62,725 nucleotides of DNA from Comamonadaceae bacterium (GTDB taxonomy: Bacteria; Pseudomonadota; Gammaproteobacteria; Burkholderiales; Burkholderiaceae_C). The translations under genes and the position numbers were made by a program. Where the stretch lies: the NCBI GenBank assembly GCA_947445115.1, contig CANFCG010000013.1, forward strand, positions 1-62,725, read 5' to 3'. Positions 53,983 to 61,965 of this stretch are shown here, piece by piece. The notes below the pieces were generated by a model. The model did not search any database and was not told where the DNA came from. It saw only the letters and a program-made list of their open reading frames with translations. Positions within the stretch are counted from its first letter, which is position 1, and each line of letters starts with the position of its first letter.

Positions 53983-55005
53983 ATGAAAAAACAAATTATC
54001 GTCGCCAGCATTGCTTTCGTTTTTAGCCTCGCACACACCGCGGCTTCCGCACAAACAGTCAATGTCATCTGTTCTGTGCAAGCGGAGTGGTGCAACCTGA
54101 TTTCTACGGTGTACGCCAAAACCACAGGTGTCAAAATTAATATAAGCCTCAAGGGTTCGGGCGAAGCGCTAGCGCAAATCATTGCGGAGCGCGAAAACCC
54201 AAAAACCGATGTCTGGTTTGGCGGCACAGGCGATCCGCATTTACAAGCGGCCGAGCAAAACCTAACACTTGAATACAAATCTGCCGTGATGCCGCAGCTG
54301 CAAAGCTGGGCGCAGCAACAAGCGCAGCAATCCAAGTTCAAAACAGTAGGGATTTATTCAGGGCCGCTGGGTTTTGGCTACAACACCGAAATTCTCAAGA
54401 AAAAGAACATGCCCGTACCGCAGACTTGGGAAGATCTGACCAAACCCATTTACAAAGGCGAGATCCAGGTTGCCAATCCTGCATCCAGCGGCACGGCCTA
54501 CACCATGATTGCGACCTTGGTGCAGCTGATGGGCGAAGACAAGGCGTTTGAATACATGAAGCGCTTGCACAAGAACATCAGCCAGTACACCCGCAGCGGC
54601 ACGGGACCTATCAAGGCGGCGGCACGCGGCGAGACGGCTGTCTCTATTAGCTTCATTCACGACGCACCAGGCGAAGCCATGCAGGGCTTTCCTGTGCTGG
54701 CGATTACGCCGAAAGACGGTACGGGCGCAGAGATTGGCTCGATGAGCCTCATCAAAGGTGCCAAAAATTTAGAAGCCGCCAAAAAGTTCTATGACTGGGC
54801 ACTGTCTGCAAGTGCGCAAGAGCTGGGCGCGGCCGCCAAGCAGTTCCAAGTGCCAGCCAACAAAGGCTCGAAAGTCGATAGCCGCGTTCCCGACTTCAAA
54901 AAAATCAAGTTCATCAATTACGACTACGCCAAATATGGCGCGTCCACCGAACGCCGCCGCTTGATTGCCAAGTGGGAGAAGGAAGTGAACTCGCTGCCTC
55001 GTTAA
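53983..55005 (+). CDS. afuA: AfuA-like ABC transporter substrate-binding protein (sugar phosphate?)
   Basis: The 340-residue periplasmic protein has the signal peptide MKKQIIVASIAFVFSLAHTAASA and an FbpA/AfuA-type fold. Iron-binding FbpA proteins have a Tyr-Tyr pair; here that place reads FIHDAPGE. His226 and Asp227 (203/204 of the mature chain) and Glu250 (227) keep the spacing of the His-Asp and Glu that bind hexose phosphate in AfuA of Actinobacillus, as I recall it. The operon continues into transaldolase and glucose-6-phosphate isomerase, which use such ligands. Sugar-phosphate uptake is therefore more likely than ferric iron. ATG 53983 has an AGAGGA site. Confidence 0.75.
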   Translation: MKKQIIVASIAFVFSLAHTAASAQTVNVICSVQAEWCNLISTVYAKTTGVKINISLKGSGEALAQIIAERENPKTDVWFGGTGDPHLQAAEQNLTLEYKSAVMPQLQSWAQQQAQQSKFKTVGIYSGPLGFGYNTEILKKKNMPVPQTWEDLTKPIYKGEIQVANPASSGTAYTMIATLVQLMGEDKAFEYMKRLHKNISQYTRSGTGPIKAAARGETAVSISFIHDAPGEAMQGFPVLAITPKDGTGAEIGSMSLIKGAKNLEAAKKFYDWALSASAQELGAAAKQFQVPANKGSKVDSRVPDFKKIKFINYDYAKYGASTERRRLIAKWEKEVNSLPR

Positions 55006-55012
55006 TCACTAT

Positions 55013-55037
55013 GGATTCCCGCCTACGCGGGAATGAC
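55013..55037. repeat. dRS3-like palindromic repeat supplying the afuB start region
   Basis: The copy lies 7 bases after the afuA stop. Its right arm contains the ATG at 55033 from which afuB can be read. Confidence 0.88.
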
Positions 55038-56916
55038 GGAACCATCCATGCTATTTCTCCTCTATACGGCGCTCGCCGTCCTTGCTGTTGCCTACTTCCT
55101 CGCCAAACGCGGCTGGTTTAAAGGTGATGCATTTGTAGCCAGCTCCGTCCTAGGCTGCGCGGCGCTCATGGTGATTTTTATTGCCTACCCAGTTGGCAAA
55201 TCACTGATTGGCGCTTTCCACCCTGAAGGTCCTGAAGACGGCATGTGGTCGCTCGCAGCCTCCGCGTCGTCGTTTTGGGAGCGCGGCGCCAGCGAGCGCA
55301 TCTGGGGGCTAGGCTGCTTGAATGTGAGTGCGCCCTCGCGCTGCGGCGTGGCTTGGAACACGCTGTACCTCGGGCTGCTCACGGCTGGTGGCACGGTCAT
55401 CATGGGAACAGCGCTGGCACTGCTGGCCGAGCGCCACGTGCACAGAGACAGCTTGCTGCAAAAGCCGATGCAGATGCTGTCCATGCTGCCCATCATCACG
55501 CCGCCATTCGTCGTCGGGCTTGGACTTATTTTGCTGTTTGGCCGCGCAGGTGTCGTCAATCAAGGCTTGGAATACGCATTTGGCATTGAGCCGTCGCGCT
55601 GGTTTTACGGCGTACTCGGCGTGTGGATTGCACAGATGTTTGCCTTCACCCCAATTGCCTACATGATGATGCGCGGCGTGGTGCAAGGTGTCTCGCCCAG
55701 TCTAGAAGAAGCCGCGCAAAGCCTGCGTGCCAACCGCGCACAAACCTTTTATAGCGTGACGCTACCGCTGCTCAAACCGGGTCTTGCCAATGCGTTTTTG
55801 GTGGGCTTTATTGAAAGCATGGCAGACTTTGGCAATCCCATCATCGTGGGCGGACAGTTCAATGTGCTGTCCACCGAAATCTTTTTTGCCATCGTCGGCG
55901 CCCAGTACGACCAAGGTCGCGCGGCCACGCTAGCCCTGATTCTGACTGGCTTTGCGCTGGCCGTGTTTGCGGCACAAAGAACATTTTTAGCCAAACAAAA
56001 CTTCACCACGCTCACCGGCAAAGGCGATGCGGGTTTGCCTGTCAATCTGCCCGCTGGCGTGCGCCGCACGGTGCTCGGTTTGGCAGCGCCGTGGCTCATC
56101 TTCACGATCGTGATTTATCTGTTCGCCTTTGCGGGCGGCTTTGTCAAAACATGGGGGCGCGACTACACGCTCACGCTCGCACACTTCAAAACGGCGTTTG
56201 ATTTTGAGTACGGCAATTTTGGCGAAGCCACCTCCTCGTCCATTGTCTGGGCGGGTACGGCTTGGAACTCGCTCTTCACCACCGTCAAGCTCGCCGCCAT
56301 TGCAGCGCCCATCACGGCCACGCTCGGGCTCTTGATCGCATGGCTCTTGGCTCGCACCACGTTTAAAGGTCAGGGCCTGTTTGAGTTTGCGGCGCTCTTG
56401 GCGTTTGCCATTCCGGGCACGGTGCTAGGCGTGAGCTACATCATGGCGTTTAACGTGCCGCCGATTGAGTTGACCGGTACAGCCACCATCATCGTGCTGT
56501 GCTTTATGTTTCGTAATCTTCCCGTGGGTGTACGGGCTGGCACGGCGGCGTTTAAGCAAATGGATAAATCGCTAGACGAAGCATCGCTGATGCTACGCGG
56601 CAACACACTGCAAACTTTGCGTTATGTGGTGCTGCCACTGCTCAAACCCGCACTCATTGCAGCACTGATTTACAGCTTTGTTCGCGCCATGACGACGGTG
56701 TCGGCCGTCATCTTTTTGGTGACAGCCGAGAACGAACTTGCCACCACTTACATCATTGGCCGTGCAGGTAATGGCGACTATGGCGTGGCATTGGCGTATT
56801 GCACGGTGCTGATGCTGTGCATGGGCGCGGCAATTGCACTGATTCAATTTTTAGTGGGCGAACGCAAACTGGGCAGGCGCGCACCTGCACTCACCAGCAC
56901 AGAAGGTATGACATGA
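55033..56916 (+). CDS. afuB: AfuB-like ABC transporter permease, two fused domains
   Basis: The 627-residue protein has about 12 helices in two BPD_transp_1 halves, each with an EAA loop (SLEEAAQSLRANRAQTFYSVTLPLLKPG near residue 225; SLDEASLMLRGNTLQTLRYVVLPLLKP near 515). One chain therefore forms the whole channel, as in AfuB/FbpB. The ATG at 55033 lies inside the repeat; ATG 55048 (MLFLLYTALAVL), just before the first helix, may be the native start. The stop overlaps afuC (ATGA). Confidence 0.82.
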   Translation: MTEPSMLFLLYTALAVLAVAYFLAKRGWFKGDAFVASSVLGCAALMVIFIAYPVGKSLIGAFHPEGPEDGMWSLAASASSFWERGASERIWGLGCLNVSAPSRCGVAWNTLYLGLLTAGGTVIMGTALALLAERHVHRDSLLQKPMQMLSMLPIITPPFVVGLGLILLFGRAGVVNQGLEYAFGIEPSRWFYGVLGVWIAQMFAFTPIAYMMMRGVVQGVSPSLEEAAQSLRANRAQTFYSVTLPLLKPGLANAFLVGFIESMADFGNPIIVGGQFNVLSTEIFFAIVGAQYDQGRAATLALILTGFALAVFAAQRTFLAKQNFTTLTGKGDAGLPVNLPAGVRRTVLGLAAPWLIFTIVIYLFAFAGGFVKTWGRDYTLTLAHFKTAFDFEYGNFGEATSSSIVWAGTAWNSLFTTVKLAAIAAPITATLGLLIAWLLARTTFKGQGLFEFAALLAFAIPGTVLGVSYIMAFNVPPIELTGTATIIVLCFMFRNLPVGVRAGTAAFKQMDKSLDEASLMLRGNTLQTLRYVVLPLLKPALIAALIYSFVRAMTTVSAVIFLVTAENELATTYIIGRAGNGDYGVALAYCTVLMLCMGAAIALIQFLVGERKLGRRAPALTSTEGMT

Positions 56917-57692
56917 TCGAATTTAAAAACGTCTCCAAACGCTACGGCGACAACAAAACTGCCGCACTGGCAGTCGATGGCATCAGCTTTACCGTTCCCA
57001 CGGGCACGCTCACCACGCTGCTTGGCCCTTCTGGCTGCGGAAAAACGACCACGCTGCGTATGATTGCAGGGCTGGAGTCACCAACGGGCGGCGAAATCTG
57101 GATGGCGGACAAACAAGGCAAGATCGAGCACGTCACGCACCGCGCCGCGCACGAACGCAATGTGAGCTTGGTGTTTCAAAACTACGCGCTCTTCCCCCAC
57201 ATGAACGTGCTGGCCAACGTGAGCTATGGCCTCAAGATGACGAATGTCAAAAAAACGGATGCCAAAGCACGTGCGATTGAAGCCTTGAAGAACGTCGGCT
57301 TAGTCGGCTTTGACGATCGCTTGCCCAGCGAGCTCTCGGGCGGTCAGCAACAGCGCGTGGCACTGGCTCGTGCCTTGGTGCTAGAGCCAGCCGTGCTGCT
57401 ATTTGACGAACCGCTCTCCAACTTAGACGCGCAGCTGCGCCGCGCCATGCGTGAAGAAATTCGCAACTTGCAGCAGCGTTTAAAGCTCACCGTCGCCTAC
57501 GTCACGCACGACCTTGTGGAGGCACTGGCGGTGTCCGATCACATCGTCGTTATGGACCACGGCGTGATTGCCCAGCAAGGCACACCGCAAGAGGTGTTTG
57601 AAACCCCTAAAAGCGATTACGTCAAAAACTTTTTAGGCGAAGCGGCCATGCTACGAGACGACATTAATCGGTTCTTACAATGGCAAAAATAA
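56913..57692 (+). CDS. afuC: AfuC-like ABC transporter ATP-binding protein
   Basis: The 259-residue ATPase has Walker A GPSGCGKTTTLRMIAG, signature LSGGQQQRVALARAL, Walker B VLLFDEPLSNLDAQLR and H-loop AYVTHDLVEAL. It lacks the long C-terminal regulatory domain of many FbpC-type ATPases. It ends 12 bases before the transaldolase gene, so the importer and sugar-phosphate enzymes are one transcription unit. Confidence 0.85.
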   Translation: MIEFKNVSKRYGDNKTAALAVDGISFTVPTGTLTTLLGPSGCGKTTTLRMIAGLESPTGGEIWMADKQGKIEHVTHRAAHERNVSLVFQNYALFPHMNVLANVSYGLKMTNVKKTDAKARAIEALKNVGLVGFDDRLPSELSGGQQQRVALARALVLEPAVLLFDEPLSNLDAQLRRAMREEIRNLQQRLKLTVAYVTHDLVEALAVSDHIVVMDHGVIAQQGTPQEVFETPKSDYVKNFLGEAAMLRDDINRFLQWQK

Positions 57693-57704
57693 CCGAGCAC
57701 CCTC

Positions 57705-58652
57705 ATGAACCAACTAGACCAACTTAAACAACACACCACCGTTGTTGCCGATACAGGCGACTTCTTGCAACTGGCGCAATTTAAGCCAACGGATGCGACA
57801 ACAAATCCGTCGCTGATTTTGAAAGCAGTGCAAAAACCCGAATACGCGCCGCTGGTGGCTGAGGTTATTAATGCGCATCGCCACGAGCCGCTAGACGAGC
57901 AAATGGATCGCCTCTTGGTGCGTTTTGGTTGCAAGATTTTGGACGTCGTTCCGGGCCGTGTCTCCACTGAAGTGGATGCCAGGCTTAGTTTCGATACCGC
58001 CGCTACGCTAGCGCGTGCGCGCAGGGTGATCGCCCTGTACGCCAATGCGGGCGTGGCTTCCAGCCGCGTACTCATCAAAATTGCCGCCACGTGGGAGGGC
58101 ATTCAAGCCGCCGCTGAGCTAGAGCGGGAAGGCATCCACACCAACCTGACCTTGCTGTTCGCCAAGTGCCAGGCCATTGCCTGCGGCGATGCGGGCGTCA
58201 AACTGATTTCGCCTTTTGTAGGTCGTATTTACGACTGGCATAAAAAAGCGGCTGGCGCTGGTTGGAACGAGCAAGAGCGCGCAGGCGCCAATGACCCTGG
58301 CGTGCTATCCGTCACCGAGATTTTTAATTACTACAAACGCTGGGGCATTGCCACCGAAGTGATGGGCGCCAGCTTTAGAAACTTAGGTCAAATCACCGCA
58401 CTAGCGGGTTGCGATTTGCTCACCATTGCACCCGACCTGCTGGCAGGGCTTGCGGCCAGTGATGCAGCGCTACCCATGGCACTCGATGCCGAGGCCGCAT
58501 CCAATATGACACTCACGCGTATTCATTACAACGAGTCTTCATTCCGCTTCGCCTTAAACACAGACGCTTGCGCGACCGAAAAATTAGCCGAAGGCATTCG
58601 CGCCTTTGCGGCGGACACCGAAAAACTAGAAGTCTTAATGAGAGCACTATGA
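57705..58652 (+). CDS. tal: Transaldolase
   Basis: The 315-residue enzyme moves a dihydroxyacetone unit between sedoheptulose 7-phosphate/glyceraldehyde 3-phosphate and erythrose 4-phosphate/fructose 6-phosphate. It has [13 protein letters not shown], the Schiff-base Lys in [29 protein letters not shown] and [11 protein letters not shown]. It belongs to the TalB class (about 315 residues). It overlaps pgi (ATGA) and follows the AfuABC-like genes directly. Confidence 0.97.
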   Translation: MNQLDQLKQHTTVVADTGDFLQLAQFKPTDATTNPSLILKAVQKPEYAPLVAEVINAHRHEPLDEQMDRLLVRFGCKILDVVPGRVSTEVDARLSFDTAATLARARRVIALYANAGVASSRVLIKIAATWEGIQAAAELEREGIHTNLTLLFAKCQAIACGDAGVKLISPFVGRIYDWHKKAAGAGWNEQERAGANDPGVLSVTEIFNYYKRWGIATEVMGASFRNLGQITALAGCDLLTIAPDLLAGLAASDAALPMALDAEAASNMTLTRIHYNESSFRFALNTDACATEKLAEGIRAFAADTEKLEVLMRAL

Positions 58653-60148
58653 ACGTCAACCTCCTAAACGCCTTCCAAACCGATCCGCAGCGCTTTGAGC
58701 ACTTCTCTCAATCGGTTGCTATCGGTACGCAGTCCATTTTTTGCGACCTCTCTAAAAACCTCATCGACCGCAAAACTGAGTTCGCACTGATTGCCAAGGC
58801 CGCACGCGCCGGCCTAGAAGCCAAACGAGACGCCATGTTCAAGGGCGATGCCATTAACAGCACCGAAGGGCGCGCGGTGGGGCATGTGCGCTTGCGCGAT
58901 CCGTCGGATGCCGAAGTTCGCCCCGTACTCGACGCCTTCTTGGCTTACGCTGACGCCATTCGTTTAGACGACCACATCACCGACGTCGTCAACATCGGTA
59001 TTGGCGGCTCTGACCTTGGCCCCGCGTTTGCCGTGCGTGCGCTAGATCAGTTTACTAATCACAAAAAGCGTTATCACTTCGTCTCTAACGTCGATGGTCA
59101 TGAAATGAACGCCGTGCTTCGGCAATGCAAACCCGCCAGCACGCTGTTCATTATTGCCTCCAAAACCTTCACCACCGCCGAAACCATGTTGAATGCGACC
59201 ACCGCACGGGCCTGGTTTTTAGCCAACGGCGGAACGGCAGATGGCTCAAGCAATCTGGACACAGCAACGCATTTTTGCGCCGTCACCACCAACGTTCCTG
59301 CCGCCAAAGCGTTTGGCATTGATGCCACTTTTGGTTTTTGGGATTGGGTCGGCGGGCGTTATTCGCTATGGTCGGCGATTGGCCTCTCTATCGCTATCGC
59401 CATAGGAGGCAAGGCTTTCAGAGCATTTTTATCTGGTGCGCACGCCATGGACGAGCACTTTAAAACGACGCCTCTCGCGCAAAATCTACCCGTGCGCTTG
59501 GGATTATTAGATGTGCATTACCGCAACGAGTTGAAGTTCACCAGTCGCAATGTCGCACCCTACTCATCAGCACTGGCAAGGCTTCCCGCGTATTTGCAGC
59601 AGCTAGAGATGGAGAGCAATGGCAAGTCGGTGGACGCGAACGGCAAGCCGCTCGCCATGTCCACAGCACCCGTGGTATGGGGCGAAGCGGGTACGAACGG
59701 ACAGCACGCCTTCTTCCAAATGCTGCATCAGGGCACCGATGTGATTCCCGTGGAATTCGTCGCCGTTAAAACGCCAACCTACGATGCAGGGAATATCGAT
59801 GTAGCCTCGCAAGCCACACACCACAAGACTTTGCTAGCCAACGTCATCGCGCAAGCACAGGCGCTCATGCAAGGCAAAGCAGACGCAGGTGGTCATAAAA
59901 ACTTTGCAGGCAACCGCCCCAGCACCTTCATACTGCTCGATGCACTCACGCCAAAAACGCTAGGCGCACTCATCGCCCTCTACGAGCACCGCGTGTTCAC
60001 AAGCGGCGTGCTGTGGGGCATCAATAGCTTCGATCAGTTTGGCGTGGAGCTGGGAAAAGTGCTAGCGAAAGATGTTGAGATGCGGCTTGTGAGTGGGGAT
60101 GCGACGGGACTGGATGCGTCTACGGCGGGGTTGTTAGGACTGCTATGA
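58649..60148 (+). CDS. pgi: Glucose-6-phosphate isomerase
   Basis: Pgi (499 residues) interconverts glucose 6-phosphate and fructose 6-phosphate. Motifs are [47 protein letters not shown] with the active-site Glu, and [13 protein letters not shown]. The frame opens earlier, but ATG 58649 overlaps the tal stop and gives the usual N-terminus. Its stop overlaps the next small gene. Confidence 0.97.
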   Translation: MNVNLLNAFQTDPQRFEHFSQSVAIGTQSIFCDLSKNLIDRKTEFALIAKAARAGLEAKRDAMFKGDAINSTEGRAVGHVRLRDPSDAEVRPVLDAFLAYADAIRLDDHITDVVNIGIGGSDLGPAFAVRALDQFTNHKKRYHFVSNVDGHEMNAVLRQCKPASTLFIIASKTFTTAETMLNATTARAWFLANGGTADGSSNLDTATHFCAVTTNVPAAKAFGIDATFGFWDWVGGRYSLWSAIGLSIAIAIGGKAFRAFLSGAHAMDEHFKTTPLAQNLPVRLGLLDVHYRNELKFTSRNVAPYSSALARLPAYLQQLEMESNGKSVDANGKPLAMSTAPVVWGEAGTNGQHAFFQMLHQGTDVIPVEFVAVKTPTYDAGNIDVASQATHHKTLLANVIAQAQALMQGKADAGGHKNFAGNRPSTFILLDALTPKTLGALIALYEHRVFTSGVLWGINSFDQFGVELGKVLAKDVEMRLVSGDATGLDASTAGLLGLL

Positions 60149-60360
60149 GCGGCTTTGATTGGCACTGCGATCAAATCACGGCCCAAACCCCTGTGACCGA
60201 TACATATCGCAACACTCAAAATGTGCGTCGCTTTTTGAAAGCAGCTTGCGGCTCTGATTTCAAATTTAATGTGACATTTATGGCTTGGATCAAAAACGGA
60301 GAGGCCAAAACAATGGGTAAGGTGGCGGCAGAGTGGCGAGGCTTATACAAATCGTCTTAA
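60145..60360 (+). CDS. DUF6434 domain protein
   Basis: The 71-residue product consists of one domain: FDWHCDQITAQTPVTDTYRNTQNVRRFL, then CGSDFKFNVTFMAWIKNGEAKTMGKVAAEW. This matches the pattern of DUF6434, often found next to SAP-like modules in larger proteins and presumed to be nucleic-acid related. Here it stands alone with an ATG overlapping the pgi stop (ATGA). Function unknown. Confidence 0.75.
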   Translation: MSGFDWHCDQITAQTPVTDTYRNTQNVRRFLKAACGSDFKFNVTFMAWIKNGEAKTMGKVAAEWRGLYKSS

Positions 60361-60426
60361 ATAACCGTAAACGTAACCGCAAATAACCAATTCGCAGTTT
60401 TACTAATTGGGTGTAATTGGGTATTT

Positions 60427-61947
60427 TTACGGGTATGCCTTCAACCGCTCCACATGCGCAGCCAATGAACGCATGGCAATCGGCCAGAGCTTCGGACTCA
60501 CATCGTCATAAGCCAACGCGACTAATTCATTCAAATCGGCACTGGGCAAGCCCTTATCTGATAAGGCTTGCAAGGCATTTTTCACTTTCGCTTCGCGCCC
60601 AAGGCGGTGCGCTTTGAGTTTGGCAATCGCGTCTTTGGCAAAGCCGAGCACGTAGCCATGCGCGGGCAAGATGTATTGGATGTCGTATTGCTCGCAAGCT
60701 GCGGTTAGCTTATCTAGAGACTCCAAATAGTCGGTCATGTTGCCATCGGGCGGATCGATCACCGTGGTGCTGCCGTTCAAGATGTGATCGCCTGAAATGA
60801 GAAGGCCATCCTCTTCTAGCGCCCAGCAGACGTGGTTTGCGGCGTGGCCTGGGGTGTGAATGGCACGTAGCGTGATGGTCAGGTCGGAACCTTGCAGCGT
60901 GAGCACATCGCCGTCTTTGATTTGCACGTCGGGCGTGAATTCTGAATGCGGCCTGCTGGTCGGCAGGTTTTTCATGCCATAGATAACAGGCTGGGAAGCC
61001 TTGCTGCATAGGGCTTGCAGCGGTGCCGCTGCTGGCGAATGATCGGGGTGCGAGTGTGTGCAGATGATGGCGCGGATGTCTCCGTTGCAGGCATCAAAGA
61101 GTCGTTGCACATGCGCTTTGTCGGCATCGGGAGTCGATAAGTCATACGTGCCATACGGACCTGGGTCGATGACGATAAAACCCGTATCCACCGTACCGAT
61201 GATGTAACTGTTCGTTCCTGGCCCCGTCATCATGCTGGGGTTGCCACACGTTAAGCGGCGCACGTGTTTTAAGAGTGGCACGGGCGCGTCGTGCGTCCAG
61301 TCGAGCGCATGGCGTTTGATGCCGTCAGGGCACACCAGCGCTAGCTCGCCGTAGGGCGCATCACTCTCCATGTAGTAGTGCGGCTTGCCACCTAGCATGG
61401 CGGAACGTGGCGTGCTGTCCCAATGCGCTTGGTTGCTCTCGCACGCGGCTAAAACTGCTGCCGTATTTGCAAATTTCGCCAACCACTCCAGCGTGCGAAT
61501 GGTCGGAAAAATCATCGGGAATTGTTTGACCTGATGCATCGCCAGCGCCGCCGATGGCTTGACCCACGTGGGCAAAAACTGCTCTTGCTCGTCGGCCACA
61601 GGGGTTTGATTGGGAGGCATGGGCGCAACGTAAAACTTAACCACAAAGCGTTTGGACATGTCGCGGTCGGTCGTCCAAATGGCTTGCAAGCGCAGGGAGT
61701 CTATATCGGCTGTCACGCTCAATTCCTCAATGCATTCGCGCACTGCCGCTTGCTCGTAGGTCTCGCCTTTGTCCACGCCGCCGCCTGGGAACACATAGAC
61801 ACCTGGCGCGAAGCTGGCGGTGTGCGAGCGCTGGGTCATCAGCACTTCTAACTCACCATCCACGTCTCGCAATAGCAAGACGGTCGCGGCTTGGCGCGGT
61901 GCAACGGGTTCGACATAGTCGTGGAGTTGTAAGTGTGGACGAATCAT
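60427..61947 (-). CDS. NUDIX hydrolase / metallo-beta-lactamase fold fusion
   Basis: The 506-residue protein has two enzymatic parts. Residues about 15-200 form a NUDIX domain with FPGGGVDKGETYEQAAVRECIEELSV (G-x5-E-x7-RE-x2-EE). Residues about 230-440 form an MBL fold with THSHPDHSPAAAPL and a later HTPGHAANHVCW and SGDHIL. A C-terminal helical segment resembles LACTB2-type proteins. Substrates are unknown; acyl-CoA or nucleotide diphosphate hydrolysis is possible for the first half. The word GATAAGGCTTGCA occurs at 60560-60572, coding LQALSDKG. Confidence 0.85.
   Translation of the reverse strand: MIRPHLQLHDYVEPVAPRQAATVLLLRDVDGELEVLMTQRSHTASFAPGVYVFPGGGVDKGETYEQAAVRECIEELSVTADIDSLRLQAIWTTDRDMSKRFVVKFYVAPMPPNQTPVADEQEQFLPTWVKPSAALAMHQVKQFPMIFPTIRTLEWLAKFANTAAVLAACESNQAHWDSTPRSAMLGGKPHYYMESDAPYGELALVCPDGIKRHALDWTHDAPVPLLKHVRRLTCGNPSMMTGPGTNSYIIGTVDTGFIVIDPGPYGTYDLSTPDADKAHVQRLFDACNGDIRAIICTHSHPDHSPAAAPLQALCSKASQPVIYGMKNLPTSRPHSEFTPDVQIKDGDVLTLQGSDLTITLRAIHTPGHAANHVCWALEEDGLLISGDHILNGSTTVIDPPDGNMTDYLESLDKLTAACEQYDIQYILPAHGYVLGFAKDAIAKLKAHRLGREAKVKNALQALSDKGLPSADLNELVALAYDDVSPKLWPIAMRSLAAHVERLKAYP
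60549..60572. repeat. Palindromic copy of the AAGGCTT word
   Basis: CCTTATCTGATAAGG is a perfect inverted repeat around one central base, extended by CTTGCA on the right. It shows that the word can occur as a palindrome (its usual form is GCCTTACTGGATAAGGC-like). Confidence 0.5.
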
Positions 61948-61965
61948 GCGGTCATTCTCAGTGGA

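Noticed and set aside
11620-55037. CRISPR array made of the palindromic repeats
   Set aside because: Copies are scattered over 43 kb with no regular spacers and no cas genes.
53983-57692. Ferric iron importer
   Set aside because: The Tyr-Tyr iron ligand pair is missing and the operon continues into sugar-phosphate enzymes; kept only as an alternative.
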